A stretch of 64,000 bases of DNA from Brasenia schreberi (GCA_036023115.1 JAYKKT010000048.1:4736001-4800000), one strand, 5' to 3'; positions 32,732 to 46,288 are shown, numbered from the stretch's first letter. Numbers and translations are program-made. Notes: generated by a model not told the origin, from the letters alone.

Positions 32732-34242
32732 GGTCAGCCTAGACGCTTTGAAAACTATTTGAGATAAAGTGAATTTTTAAAACCAAATTTGAATTCCAAA
32801 AGCTTGACAAAAATCGTGAACTTACTCCTTCACTCAAAACATTCCAAATCTTGAAAAACAGAAATTGTTTTATTTTCATAAACTTATTTCCTGATTTGTT
32901 TTGGATGGCTTCTCAATCTCCAAAAAATCTCAAAAGTTTATAGAAGATAGAGTTTGATATGCATATTCAAAAACTATTTTTATTTAAATTTTAAATATTA
33001 TAGATGTATGCAATTAAATCTGAGAATATGCCCCACTCAGGTGTTCGGGACAAATCCGTGACAGAGAAATAGAGTCTTACAAAAGTAACATATCTTCGTA
33101 CCCAAATCTTCGATTTGGAATTATAACCCAACCTTAGTTGCAGGAATTGCAGGTTTTACTATATACAAAGATATGGAATTATGACCCAACCTTAGTTACA
33201 GGAACTGCAGGTTTTACAAACTATGTTCTAATTTCATTTGATCTTCTCCGATTTTATTTATCATGGTACACGATCCTAAAATTCTTAAAAATTTTATGGC
33301 AGTGTACTATGTGTGTAGATTAGGTGTGAAAAAAAATTAGTATATTCGAAGTAGGATGAAGGAATAAAAATCATTTATCAGACATATGTAGAGTGAAGAA
33401 AACAAATTTTCAGTTTTTACAAGATACATGCATGCATTTTGTCTGAATTAAAAGACAATCTACAACAATTTAAAATGAACAAAATTATGATTATAGCATA
33501 AGCATAGAGGGGATTAGGATATACAAGATCTTATAATATATCAGAGTAGAGAGAATCGAAAACTAAAAATATAGCATATATCCATAAAGGAAATGGGGCA
33601 GCATAAAATCCTAAGTTATAACATCAAAATGGAGACATTAGCTCCTTAATTACAACCCCATTAACTTGAATAAAAGAGGAGAAAATAGTGTTGAAAAGAA
33701 AAGGGAAGAAAGGACCTGTGACGTGGAAGAACGAGATGGTGGTCGGCGGTTGGTAGCCTCCTCTTCCTCCTTCTTTCTCTCTTCCTCTCTCTCTTTCTCT
33801 CTTTCTCTCCCTCTCTTGCTGCTCATGGATTCCCTTGGATCAATGCTTGATTGAATGATTCTTGGGTGGACTGATTGATGGTCTTTCAACCCCCCTCAAG
33901 ACCCCTTTTATAGATGTAGGATTCCCTCTTTGTATGCCAACTTAGGCCACTTGCCTAATGTTTGGACCTGCAACAATGGTAAGTTGCCTTCTTCAATCTT
34001 GCTAAAATCGGCCAACCAATGGTTGTCTCATGGTTGGACCTAAGATAGTAAGTTGTCTACTTCAATCTTGTTGAAATCGGATGGACCTTGCATTTTCCAA
34101 TCATGCTGAAATCGACTGGTCCTTGCTGAAATTGGCTCTTCCCAATATTGTCTCATGGTTGGACCTAAGATGGTAGATTATTTTCTCTAACAATGTTGGA
34201 ATCGGCTAGACTTGTTGGCTTACCAAATCTTGCTGAAACCAA

Positions 34243-34690
34243 CCAGCCAACCTTGATGGCTTGATGACTTATCAAATTGGGCATCAAGGCTGCTCAAGGT
34301 AAGTCATCTTGTCTAATTTACTCATGTTCAAATCGACCAACCAAGAGTTGGATGACTTACCAAATTGGGCACCAATGCTACCCATGGTAAGTTGTATGGT
34401 TCACCCATGTTGAAGTTGGCCAACCCATCTTTTTGATGGCTTACCAAATCGGGCACTAAGGTGTGGTTTGGCAAGTCATCTTGTCCACTCATATTGAAGT
34501 CGACCAACCCACCTTGATGGCTTGATGTCTTACCAAATTGGGCACCATTGTTGCTCATGGGAAGTCACCCTGCTCAATCATGTTGCAGTCGTTCAGGCAA
34601 GAGCTTGATGGCTTGCAAAATCGGGCACCATGGCTATGCATGGTAAGCTTACTTGTCCATTTATGCTGAAATCGTTCATCCCATCTTCTT
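34243..34690. repeat. Degenerate tandem repeat, unit about 85-95 bp, 5 copies
   Basis: The unit runs CCAACC...TTGATGGCTT...ACTTACCAAATTGGGCACCA...ATGGTAAGT...CATGTTGAAATCG. Older copies extend left to about 33960. Confidence 0.7.
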
Positions 34691-35150
34691 GATGGCCAGT
34701 CCTTCTCGATCGGGAGAGTTTTTGAGGTCTAGTTTAGATTTGATTTGTTTTTGAATTTTTGAGTTTTGGAATTTTATAAAATTGTTAATTTGCAAACATT
34801 TTAGGGTTTGGTTCCCAATGTCTAATTTTCATTTGTTTCTTTGAGGAAAATTGTTTAAAATCATTCTTTCTTTGAAGGCAATCTTTTGAAATAGCAAAAT
34901 ACTACCAATTTGGCGATGAGGGCAAAGTAGTTACTTTTTTCAGATTTTGTTAGAATTGGATTTTTTCAGAGTGATGCAATATACCCTTATTTTTAGGTTG
35001 CTACAAAATTTTGGTGTGGAAATGAGTTTGTTTAAGGTGTCTTTATTTGAAAAACCCTTAAAAGACCCAAAACTGTAATTTTTGTTTAAAAAAGGTAAAA
35101 TTTCTAAAAGATCAATTTTTTTTGTTTTGAAATTTTTTTGGGTGTTTACA

Positions 35151-35664
35151 AACATCTCATTGACTATTGCAAGTATTCAATGTGGCAAACAAGTGTTTGC
35201 AACTTGATCTTTGATCTACGACTTAAAGCAAGTCTTAATCCATTTAGGTCTCATAGACAATATCCAATTTACCTTATCTTTACATTTCTATTTGATTTAG
35301 GTTTGAATCCCATTAAATAGATTGCATCTCTACCTTGTTAAAATGATAGCCCTTTCTCAAACCCATCTCGCAAATCCAACCTAGATCAAACTACCATAAA
35401 CCCAAAGCTATTTCATAACCCAAAATCTCACATAGGACTTCTCTAGCTCTTCTCTACTTTCACAAGTCTAAAGAAATTCTACGTTATGGTCCATGCATGT
35501 TGAAATGCATACTTTCCATCAAGCATACTCCTTAGAGATATTGAGGGGTAATCCTCCTATCATTGTTAAATGGTTTCTCCCATACATGAGGTTATATGTT
35601 TGACACCCGAGTGTATCTCTAGTAAAGGTCTCCTTTAACTCATCATTCTTACATGCAAAATAGA
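35151..35664. other. Unassigned sequence between two LTR fragments
   Basis: About 0.5 kb of AT-rich sequence with no recognised coding or repeat feature. A GTTTGACACCCGAGTG stretch near 35590 could be from another repeat. It may be original target DNA. Confidence 0.35.
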
Positions 35665-37143
35665 TGGTTAATTAATGAGTGCGAGAGCGTGCCAGTAAGT
35701 TTTTTGAAACTTAAAAAGTTTGATTTTTGACTTCTTAGCAAATGTAGACAAGTGAGTTTTTTTCGCCATAGGCCTTCTTGAATCGATGCTCAAGGATCGG
35801 CCTAGACGCTTTAAGATCGTTTTAAGATCCGGTATGTTTTGAAAACCAAATTTCAATCAAATAAACTTGCAAAATCATGAGTTTATTTCTTCACCCAAAA
35901 ATCAACCTTAATCCTGAAAATAGAATCTGGTTTTATTTTCAGGCACCGATTTTCCTAATTTTTGGCAGTCTTCGGATCTCCAAAAATCATCAAAATTTTA
36001 TCTCAAACATACCAAAATGTGGAGATTCCTAAACTATTTTTTATTTATTTTTTGTATTGTAAATGTATAGAATTAAATCCATGAATTCTCTTAGTCTAGA
36101 ATGCGAGACAAAACCTGTGACTGAAACACAGAAGGTTTTCAAGTAATTTGGATCACTGTAGACAGAGTTATGAAACTTTTACCCAACCTGTGTTATAGGA
36201 TGTGTGCAATGTTGACAAACTTTGTTCAGATGCTGTTAAGTTTTGCTCAATTTTATTCATGATCTTAAACATTCCTAACATTCTTACAAATTTTATGGAT
36301 AGTGGCCCTATGTGTAGATTGGGTGTACCAAGTTTCAGTGTATTTGGATCACAGACTAAGGCTAGAAAAATCAGCAATCACATAGATGCATAATACAAAA
36401 AAATAGAGTTTTCAGTTTTTAAGAAATTAATGAATATATCTAACTGAATTGAATCATTGTCTACAACAATTTCAATCATGAGGAAGTGCAATAATCGTAG
36501 AAAATTATCAACATAGCTTAAGCATAGAATGAATTAGAAGGTATAAGATCTTACAATGTATATTAGGATAGAATAAACCATAAACCAAACACATAGAAGA
36601 CGGTCTTACCCAAGAGCTTGGTTGAGATTGGGTAGCATAACCCCTCAAATATTACATCAAATTGGAGTAAATGCTCTTTAATTACAACCCTTTTAAATGG
36701 AATTTAAGAGCTTAAGAAATGAAATGAAAGAGAAGTGAGAATCGACCTTAGAACTGGGGCTTGAAGGCTTAAAAGGATGAAGGTGGCCGGCGCTCTTGGT
36801 GGAAGAAGGAAGGAGGTGATCCTTCCTTTCTCTCCTCCTCCTCTCTCTCTCTTTCTCTCTCCTTTTCCCTCTCTTTTTTCTAGACCTTTCTCTTTGATTT
36901 TCCCTCCTCCCATCCAGACTCCCAAGTCCCCTATTTATAGTTTTCAAAGGGGGCCTCTAGGCCCATCCATGGATTGAATCTTTAGTGGTTTAATATAAGA
37001 CCCAGTTTGGGTTTGCTCCATGGAAATTGCTAGATTCCTTGGGTTGCACATGGGTCATGTAGGGTTGGATGGTGGTCCCCCTTAAGCCCACATGGGCTTC
37101 ATGCAGCCCATATGGTGGTGTACCCGATCCATGTCTTCCTTGC
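35665..37143 (-). mobile_element. D-type LTR fragment (lacks its 5' part)
   Basis: It begins near GAGTGCGAGAGCGTGCCAG and has the hairpin pair, TTTAATTACAACCC near 36680, a CT tract (36826-36885) and the GGGGGCCTCTAGGCCC stretch matching D near 28905-28940 in reverse. It stops at 37143, before the LTR start would be reached. Confidence 0.72.
35696..35794 (-). other. U5-region hairpin pair, LTR fragment 35665-37143
   Basis: Hairpin 2 (35696-35713) is TAAGTTT-TTTG-AAACTTA, a stem different in sequence from the others yet fully paired. Hairpin 1 (35777-35794), as minus-strand RNA, is CTTGAGC-ATCG-ATTCAAG with one closing mismatch. Confidence 0.58.
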
Positions 37144-37169
37144 TGTAAACACCCAAAAAAATTTAAAAT
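37144..37169 (+). repeat. 26-bp stub of a plus-oriented D-type LTR start
   Basis: TGTAAACACCCAAAAAAATT is the complement of the D-type LTR edge seen at 35131-35150. It stops where element E begins. The last five bases (AAAAT) would be E's target copy. Confidence 0.5.
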
Positions 37170-39154
37170 TGTAAACACCCCGAAATCCCACGTTTTTTTC
37201 AAATATGCCTGGTTTCACAAAAGCAACCCCAAAGGGCTATTTTAAGTCTGGAAACCAGGAGCCTTCCAGACAACCCTGTACATATTTTGAACTTGTATAT
37301 ACATTTTAAAACTTTATACATATAGTTTTAGACATTAAAAAGTATTTTTGAAACCCCGAAAGCCTCCTAGCCTGACAAAAGCAGTACCGAAAAGGCAAAG
37401 GAGAGCCCGAACCCGAAGCATACTTCAAGCCTGGCACATCAACTCTCGTATCAAAAGCATCCCCAAATTCTCAAACATCCAAGCCCCAAATATCAGAAAT
37501 ATGGTCAAAATGAACTCCTGAAGGAGAGAAGAAGATCGAACGATAATGTTGGTGAAGACCCAACGCAAGATGGAGTATTAATGAAGTCAGGCCCCGCACA
37601 AACCGTTTGTTTCGAAACGCCATGAAGGAATCAAAAAAATCAGATTTGGGTCGGACCTGGACCATATATATCCAGATCCAAACCCAACATGTATTTGGAT
37701 TTGGATTTGGATCTTGGGATCCAAATCCAATATCTGTATCCATGGCCCACATCACCTCCTCATAAATGGGGGTGAGGGGCCCATAATATTTCACGTGAAA
37801 TGCCTTGGAAGACTTGGGTAGAGAGAGAAATGGGGGCCATAAAGTATGAGTGAGAAAGTTGGTAGGCTTGACTTTTGGTCAAGAGTGGGTTAGCCTTGTG
37901 GGTTTAGCCAAGAGTGGGTTTAAGCTTGTATGCACCTATACTTGACCTAGGGCTGCATCAACTTGGACATGGCTGCAACTAAGGCAATGGACCAGCGCCA
38001 AGGGGTGGTTCCTAAACCTAGCCCTAAGCTAGCTCACCTCACCTAACTATTTCCCCTAAAACCTAACCTAAACCTAACCCTTCTCACCCAAAACCGTCCC
38101 AACCTCACCTAGCCGACCTCACCTAGCTAGACCACCTAGACCCTAACCAACTAAGCCTAAACCAACCTTAGTGCACCTAACTAAGTCCCTAACCACTATG
38201 TCCCAGCCCAGCTAATCGACCTACCCCAAACCACTAACTAGCCCCCCCTAACCGACCTACCCCAAACCATGTCTCATGCCCACCTAATTGAAAATATCTG
38301 ACCCACAACCCACCAACCGACCTAGCTCTGAATCCCCTCCTTCATGTGGGTTGGCTCTCTCTCCATGCTCCTAGGACCCGGCCAGCACCTCTCCACTCCA
38401 GCCGACTCCACCACCCGGCGAGCACCACTCTTCATCCCTTCCACTCCCAACCAGGCACTACCTGCCCTTCCTTCCACCTTCGGCGAGGAGCACCTTCCCA
38501 GCTGCCACTCCATCACCTTCTACCATCCGGCCACCACTCCAACTCCATCCCTCCCGGTTAGTACCACCCTCTCTTCCACTCATCCACCCGCCACAACTCC
38601 CATCCACCTGCCCTTCTCCCTTCCACCCGGCCGACCTGCACCATACCCCACTAACTCCACTCAACACCACACCTTAGCTCCCAGCCGAGCCCTACCTATC
38701 CCCAAAACCTATTCCAACTCCTAATACCACACCCTAGTTCAACCTACCATCCCTACCACGCCTCAACACCACCTGGCCAACACCTGGACACTCCACCACC
38801 CGACCAGCACTACTACCTGCCGCATCCATCCACCTAAGGGGCTCCCCTTGGCTGCCTAGGGCGACTCACATGGCCAAGTCCACGCAGGTTGAACATGGAC
38901 CAGCTACATGTAAGTGCCTAAACTCGGTCCATGAACTTGCTTTATAATTTAATTAAATTTTGACATGGCGTTGTAATAATGGAGCGTAGTCTCCCTCCAA
39001 GATGTAATAACGTGATTTGACACACAAGCACCCACGTGCACTTGAGCATTTCCGCTCTTAGCTGCACACCTTTTTGCACACACACGGGCCTTGACAGCCC
39101 CTAAGATATAGTTATATTTATATATATTTAGCTGTGTGGGTTTATATTTAAGTT

Positions 39155-39440
39155 GTGGGTGTTGTCTTTCAATTCTACACTCACACACATTGAGCTTTCG
39201 CTCTTACTCCCAAGACCCTAATAAGGGCCATATTGCAATTTAATTTGGGTGTTTCATTCCAGTTGTGTGCGTGGTCTTTTAATTCTACACCCACACACAT
39301 TGAGCTTTCGCTCTTACTCCCAAGACCCTAATAAGGGTCATATTGTAATTCTATTTGGGTTTTATATTACAAGTCGTGTGAGTTGTCTTTACATATATAC
39401 ACTTGCAATTTACATTACGCAATTTCCCTTAAGCATTGTC
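39155..39440 (+). repeat. Three repeats of the 110-bp type, element E LTR
   Basis: Units share CACACACATTGAGCTTTCGC and CTCTTACTCCCAAGACCCTA. Two are close copies, the third is partial. Confidence 0.72.
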
Positions 39441-39745
39441 TTTCAATTTCGGGTTTTCCCTTGGAGTTGTGTGAGTTTGCATTGCATATTCACCATACCA
39501 TGAGCTAGGATGCATATTGCATCAAAGCAAACCCCATACTACCGTGCAAAGATCGCCCAACTTAGGTCACTTGCGCACACACCTAGTTGGCCTAAATAGC
39601 ATAAAATTGAAAGACATAGGTACGTGCAAATCCCACGTGAAATAAAATTTGCAATCATACAAACAAAACCCAAATCAAACACTTCGTATATTTTCAAAGA
39701 GGTTACTTGTTCAAAAAATGACTTTGCCAAGCGTACAAACTGACC

Positions 39746-39853
39746 CTTGCGCATCGGTGCAAGAAGGTCTGCGACGAAAAGAGCTCACTTGCTCACAGTC
39801 GCCTCAAAAGAGTCAGATTTCAAAACTTACTTCGCTAGCTTGAGTAAGCTAGC
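39746..39853 (+). other. U5-region hairpin pair, element E LTR
   Basis: Hairpin 1 (39746-39763) is the same as in A, CTTGCGC-ATCG-GTGCAAG. Hairpin 2 (39834-39853) is GCTAGCTT-GAGT-AAGCTAGC. Confidence 0.68.
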
Positions 39854-39948
39854 TGACACGCCCTTTTTCATAAAAACGACTTAGACACACGAAAAGGTTC
39901 ACTTCGGGCCTAAGAACCAAAAGTGAGAATTTTCCCTGTCTACAGATT

Positions 39949-39966
39949 TGCCACGCCCAGTGGGAC
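39949..39966 (+). other. Primer-binding site, element E (mutated)
   Basis: TGCCACGCCCAGTGGGAC differs from F's site at two bases, one within the TGG that pairs with the tRNA CCA end. Confidence 0.7.
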
Positions 39967-40085
39967 CTGGGCCTTGTACAAAGTCAGTTCATATAGAAAA
40001 AAACCTCACAAAAATTTTTCAAAGAAAGTGTTTTTAACATTGTTTGTTGCATTTCATACTTAGGATTTTTTAAAGCATTTGAAGC

Positions 40086-42950
40086 ATGTCGAGTCCAGGC
40101 TCCCAAGAAGTGTCTAGCCACGACTCATGCGCATCAAGTTCTCATTCTAGGAGGTTTTCGAAAAAACAAAACAAACTAGAAGAGATTGAGGACTTAAGAA
40201 GGGATTTTGAGGCCAAGATCGCTGCTCTTAGCCAAGAGGCTGAAGCAGGTGACTCTTGTTCGTCAAATGGCGAACCAAAGGCCAAGAAAAAGTTTGAAAA
40301 ACCTCGCAAACATAAAGAGACTTCTGCAATGGAAGGCAACCAATACCACGAGTCCTTCACACACAAGGACTGTAAAGCCCTACAGCAGCTGCTAAGAGGG
40401 CAAAATAAAAAGAAAAGGAGTTACGCCATGTCTGATTTCTTGCCTGTGGACTATGAAACAGACAGTGACGATGAAATACCAAACTTCCATCGGTATCATG
40501 GCATGGGAGACCCTAGGTCTCACTTGCAACTTTTCTCCCGTCGAGCCCACAAAAAAAAGGACTCGATGAAATGGGTGTATTGGTTTCCTTTGTCCCTCAA
40601 AGGCACAGCTGCCAAATGGTTGGCTTCCTATGACCTTAGCCAGTTCGTAACTTTTAAAGAGTTAGCGAACTGCTTTATGGAGAGATTCTCACATAACGTA
40701 GAAGTCACACTAACTTTAAATACATTGAGGGATACAAAACAATGTACGAACGAAGACATACATACGTTTATCGTTCGTTGGAGGTCTCTCCTAGGACAAG
40801 TGCGAGAGCCAATATCCGAAGGATGAGCAGTCATGCTCATCCTGGATAACTTTAAAAACGAGTTGAAAACCCTTCTCTCGCTTCACAAAATCTCAACTTT
40901 CCATAAGTTGATAAAAAAAGCATCCCTTTTCAAAACAAATTTGAAAAAAAGGATTTATGATCATCTATGGAAAGGAAGCGTGGTTTCAAAAACTTGCTTG
41001 GAGAAGCCCAACACTTATGGGCTACCCACATGGACAAAGGGGCAAAGCCCCACAAAATCGCCAATGTCCGGGTGGATCCAAGCCTGACAAGTGCTTCGAA
41101 AAATTTTGAAAAACTAGAAAATAAAAGGGAGAAAACTTTCAAAAACCCTTTAAAAGACGGGAGTACACTCCGCTGGGGCAACCTGTATCAAAGGTCCTAG
41201 ACCTCCTACTCGCCCAGGGTATGATTGAACTCCCCGAGATTCCGGAGGGAGTCACTTCCAAAGGGGGATTTTCAAACCGATTTTGCAAGTATCATCAGCT
41301 TAAAGGCCATGATACAAAGCGGTGTTTCTCTCTCCTTAATAAAATCGAGAACTTGATAGCAGAAGGTTGGCTCCAGGTCATTGAGGAACCTGAGCCTGCC
41401 CAAACTATTTTCAAAGAACCCTTCTCCAAGAACACAAGTACTAGTGGGAAGGGAAAAGAGGTATGTGCACTCACGATTTCGAAGAGTCTAGCACATGCAT
41501 ATGAGTCTGGTTTGTCTACTTGTGCATCTACTCTCATACTTTACAAAAAACCCGCCCAAGTAGTCATCCGGGGACCACCAAGAGTTTCGTCCTCGGTTAG
41601 GCCAGTTTTAAAAATTCAAGGTGCTCCAAATCTTTCGATTAGAGCAATGTTAGGTACGAACCCTAGGTTGATCGTGGGGGAGGTGACAAGATCTGGGAGG
41701 ATCTACCAACCCCCACATCTGCAAAGTGCTAAAAAGGTGGTCAGTGTGCCTGGCCCCTCAAAAGCATGTATTCCTAGAGTTCCGCCAAAAACAGACAAAG
41801 GAAATGTCGTGTTAAAGGTGTATGATTTCGAAAACCATATTTCAAAGATTCCTATCAACATGTCCATCCTAGAGCTAATACAAACTTCACCTAGGCATAG
41901 ACTCGTGTTAGAGAAAATTCTAGAAAGAGCAAAGGTTAGTTCGAACATAACCCCTGAATCCTTATCCAATCAAGTGGCATCCATAGGAGCAAAAACGCCC
42001 ATCGTATTCTCAGAAGATGATGTAAAAAGACCCTACGAGTCCCATAACCAGGCCCTACATATCGAGGTGGTTCTGAATAACCACTCTCTGGATAGGTGCC
42101 TAGTCGATGGGGGAGGAGGGCTCAACATCCTTCCACTTCATGTGGCGAACCAAATCGGAGTCCCTTAACATCCGTAAACCCAAGTCCCATCGTCATCACT
42201 GGATATGATAGGAATGCGTCTAGACCACTAGGATCTATCGAACTCCCCATGAAAACGGGAGGGATAGCACACACGGGGGTGTTCCATGTCTTGGACATCC
42301 ACCCCCACTGTAACCTATTGTTGGGAAGGCTTTGGATACACATCTTGTGTGTTGTGCCATCCACCTTCCACAGGTATGTCAAAATCTTTTTCAGGGACAA
42401 AGTCGTAGTGATCCTAGGTGAGAGTGATCCTCAGCTTCAAGGGGTCATAAATTCCCCTTGCTTGTCAAGTTCCTAGACCCACGAGATAAAACTGGGGCAG
42501 ACCTTGCTCGAGCCACCAAGGCTCACATTGAAAAACCCTAGGAAGGTCGTATATGTGAAGGGGCCACCCAAGGCTGGCCCCCTCAAAGTCCTGACTATTT
42601 CAGGAAAACTCAAGAATCCCCTATTTCCAAAACCCCTGGACAAAAAGCACTATGTGCATAACATAGACGACAGCAAGTTCCAAGACCACGATTTATATCA
42701 AAATTTCTCTAAAACAAAAATTCGTGGAACATGCTGTTAAATATGAGCTATTTGCCATATAAAAGTCTAGGAGCACAAAATTAGGGTCTCCTAGAACCCA
42801 TACTGCCTAGGGCCAAACCCAAGCCGATATGGGATCGGCTATACTCCCAGAATACCACCAGAACCACCCCCTATGACCACTTGGGTCAAGGGTGCCCTGG
42901 AGCCTACCTTAGAAGAGACCAACGATTTAGACCTCTTATTCAGAGTCTAA
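40086..42950 (+). pseudogene. gag-pro: gag-protease of element E, multiple disruptions
   Basis: The ATG at 40086 gives MSSPGSQEVSS, collinear with the F gag-pro. TGA replaces a Cys codon near 40824. One-base losses shift the frame near 41030, 41155 and 42165, and TAG replaces a Gln codon near 42474. Domains remain visible: the gag core (RRAHKKKDSMKW), the CKYHQLKGHDTKRC finger and the protease LVDGGGGLNILP. It ends in LFRV at TAA 42948-42950, then the conserved acceptor-like tract. It is not expected to yield a working polyprotein. Confidence 0.9.
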
Positions 42951-42975
42951 CCTATAGTGTTTTCCCTTTGTAGGT

Positions 42976-45900
42976 ATGATGGAAGATCCCTCAATCAAAA
43001 ATACAAAAACATTTGAAAAAATCAAAATTCAAAAAATAGAAAAATTACAAAAGCCAAAAACACTTGAAAATGAAAAACTCGGAAAAAGAGTAGTTTGTAT
43101 AGTTCCCAAAGTTCTCGTTTTACAAAAACACAAAAAAAATCGAAAATTTACAAAATTCCAAAAAGATTTTGTACATAGCTGCTCCTGGTAAGGATTTGGA
43201 AAAAACAAAAGATTTCGAAAGAAACATTGTCTGCATAACCAGATCCAAAATTTCGAAATCAATAGAAATTCCAAGTGTAAAACCAGGTCTTTTAAAAATC
43301 CATGCATCAAATTCCCTAGGATCTATAAACCTCGAGAATGATCAAAGCCCAGAGGTGGATCCCCTTGAGGAAGATCCCACTTCTGAGCTTCCAGAATTTC
43401 ATAAAATTCTCGATTTTGAAAAGCCTTCAAATTCAGTAGGAGGAGATTTCATAGAGATAAACCTAGGGAGTGATTCAAAGCCCAAGCTCATTAAGGTAGG
43501 CGCATGTTTGCATGAGCATGAAAGATCATCATTCATTGCATTTCTAAAAACCTACTTAGATGTGTTTGCATGAACGTATGAAGACATGCCGGGCATAGAC
43601 CCCAGTATTGTCGAACATCGACTTCCCTTAGATGCGAATGTGAAACCCATAAAGCAAAAGCTTAAGAAAATACATCCAAATGTACACGCCCAAGTCAAAG
43701 AGGGTTTAGAAGATCCATTAAAAGCCGGATTTATAAAACCCATTGCGTATTCTGACTGGTTATCCAATATAGTTGTTGTTCGAAAAACCAATGGGAAGAT
43801 TCGAATATGCATTGACTTTAGAAACCTGAATAAAGCCACTCCAAAGGATAATTATACTTTACCAAACATAGATTTGATAGTCAATAGTACTGAAAATCAC
43901 GAAATGTTTTCATTTATGGATGGCTATTCAGGGTATAACCAAATCAAACTAAACCCACAAGATCAGGATAATAACGCTTTCACAACCCCATGGGGCACGT
44001 ACTGCTATACAGTCATGCCCTTTGGTTTGAAAAATGTCGGTGCTACATACCAAAGAGCTATGACCACGATCTTCCATGATCAGATTCATGAGCTCGTAGA
44101 GGTATATGTGGATGATCTCCTGGCCAAATCCAAAACTCGATGTACCCATATCGAATGCTTACAAAAGATTTTCGAAAGACTTAGACTTTACAAAGTAAAG
44201 CTAAACCCTCAGAAATGTGTGTTCGGGGTAGAGTCCAGAAAGCTCTTAGGCTTTATGGTGAGCCAAAGGGGCATAGAAGTCGACCCATCTAAGTGTCGAG
44301 CCATCATAGACATGGATCCACCCTCCAACCTCACGCAGATTCGTAGCCTCCAAGGTCGATTGCAATCCATTCGCAGGTTTATCTCAAACCTATCGACTAG
44401 ATGCGAACCTTTCAACAAATTGTTGAGAAAGGGCACGAAATTTTCATGGGATGACGACTGCCAAAAGTCATTTGAAAGACTAAAGGCATACTTAGTTAAT
44501 CCCCTATTTTAAATCCTCCAAAGCAAGGAAAACCTCTTATGCTTTACATTTTCGTGCATACGAATTGGGAGCTTTGTTAGCTCAATACGAAGATGACACT
44601 CACAAGGAGTATGCCATCTATTATATTTCAAAAACTCTCTTGGCTTATGAAAGGAATTATCAAGCCATGGAGAAGACGTGCTTGGCCCTAGTTTGGGTCT
44701 GCCAGAAATTTCGACACTATTTCCTAGATCATGAGATCTGGATAGTGTCCAAGCTTGATCCAATCAAGCATTTGTTCGAAAAACCCATTCTCACTAGTAG
44801 ATTGGGCAAATGGCAACTCCTTCTAATGGAGTATGACCTGAAATACCATCATCAGATCTCCATTAAGGGGCAAGCCCTAGCAGACTACGTGGCTGAGTTC
44901 CCCCTAGAGGACGCATATCCCACACTTGATGAAATGTCAGATGAAGGCATATTACAAAACCAATTTCAAAACCATATTTTGGCAAACTCTTTCGAAAACC
45001 AAGTGTGGAAAATGCACTTCAATGGGGCACGAAACCAACGAGGGGCTGGTCATCCTCATATCCCCTGAAAAGGGTGAGATCCCCATAGCAATTCACCTAG
45101 ATTTCGAATGTTCCAACAACATAGCTGAATATGAAGCACTCATACAAGGCTTAAGGATTTCGAAAACTCTAGGGGCATCATGCATCGAGGTCTTTGGAGA
45201 CTCACTCCTCATTATAAACCAAGTTTTAAAAATTTGGCAAGTTAGAAACGAAAAGCTTCTTCCATATCACGAGTTGGCCACTCGATTGGTTTAATCATTC
45301 CAATCGTGTATACTCACACATGTAGGAAGAGAGGATAATGGTGTGGTCGATGCCCTCTCCTCCTTGGGTTCAGCCCAAAAGGTCGATCCCACTTTGGGAA
45401 CCCGATCCTTAAAAATATGGCATGCACCCACTCCATCCACACACGATTTGGAGATTTGCCAAAACAATCTAGATATTGTTGAAAAACCTTGGTTCGATGA
45501 TATCAAATGTTTTCTAGAAAATGGGGGATTCGTTGAGGATGCCACATCCAAAGATAAGGCATTCATCCGGAAATTTTCTACCCGATATACGATTTTGGGT
45601 GGGGTTTTGTATAAAAAAAGTTTTACCGGCATCTTACAAAGATGTGTCGACCTAGAGGAGGCTAGGATTGTTATGCATGAATTCCATGATGGAGAATGTG
45701 GAGGTCATGTCAATGCCAACATGATGGTGATGAAAATACTTAGAGCGGGCTATTTTTGGTCCACCCTGAAAAAGGATTGTCACGATCATGTTAGGAAGTG
45801 TCATCCATGTCAAGTGCATGGGCACGCCATTCATATCTCCTCATCATCATTGCATTCCGTGGTCAGCCCCTGGCCATTTACCATGTGGGCGTTTGATATT

Positions 45901-46288
45901 GTAGGCCCAATATTTCCAAAGGCATCGAATGGGCATAGGTTCATTTTAGCAGCCACTAAGTACTTCTCCAAGTGGGTTGAAGCCATCTCCCTGACCAACG
46001 TACAGGGGCAACATGTGGTGGCCTTCATTAGGAGGAATATCTTGGCTCGATTTGGAGTTCCAAGAGACCTTGTGTCTGATAATAGCACCCCATTCAAAAA
46101 CGAGCGGATGGTCAAATTATGCAACACCTATGGCATAACTCACCACTTCTCCTCGCCCTACTACCCTCAAGGCAACGGCCAAGCCGAAGCCAAGAATAAG
46201 ACTCTCATTAGCATAATTGAGAAGACTTTAGAGAAGGGTAGGGCATGACATGAGAAGTTGGATGAAGCCTTATGGGCTTATAGGACTT
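42976..46288 (+). pseudogene. pol: pol of element E up to the integrase, interrupted by element F
   Basis: The frame opens at ATG 42976 (MMEDPSIKN), directly after the conserved CTTTGTAGGT. This supports that ATG as the ancestral pol start, which has been frameshifted away in A and F. Reverse transcriptase motifs are present (VYVDDLLAKS near 44110), as are RNase H, the second RNase H and integrase (WAFDIVGP, LVSDNSTPF, NGQAEAKNK). Disruptions include a frameshift near 43150, TGA for Trp near 43572, a one-base loss near 44508, another near 44555, a deletion near 45048, TAA near 45293 and TGA for Trp near 46247. Integrase continues at 60815 after F. Confidence 0.9.
46284..46288. repeat. Target-site duplication GACTT of element F, left copy
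   Basis: It is identical to 60815-60819. Joining the flanks restores E's integrase coding order (ATAGGACTTCCATC). Confidence 0.97.

Larger units (their letters stand above)
32618..35150 (-). mobile_element. D-type LTR fragment (lacks its outermost 3' end)
   Basis: It runs from CATGCCAGCTAGTTTGCTC, equivalent to about 90 bp inside the LTR 3' end, to GGGTGTTTACA at 35150. It contains the hairpin pair, a CT tract, TTAATTACAACCCC near 33650 and the 90-bp repeats at 34243-34690. The missing end was probably lost when the copia boundary formed. Confidence 0.75.
37170..39944 (+). mobile_element. Element E 5' LTR (2775 bp)
   Basis: It starts TGTAAACACCCCGAAATCCC and ends CCTGTCTACA before the PBS. 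It has the hexamer block (about 37660-37750), a CCTAA-rich stretch, a CCACC-rich stretch, repeats of the 110-bp type (39155-39440, three copies) and the hairpin pair. Proline-rich frames at about 38340-38720 are compositional. Confidence 0.9.

Noticed and set aside
36693..36947. Arg/Glu-rich and Ser/Leu-rich frames over CT or GA tracts (also 28906-29197, 33650-33889)
   Set aside because: Low-complexity tracts translate this way in all frames.
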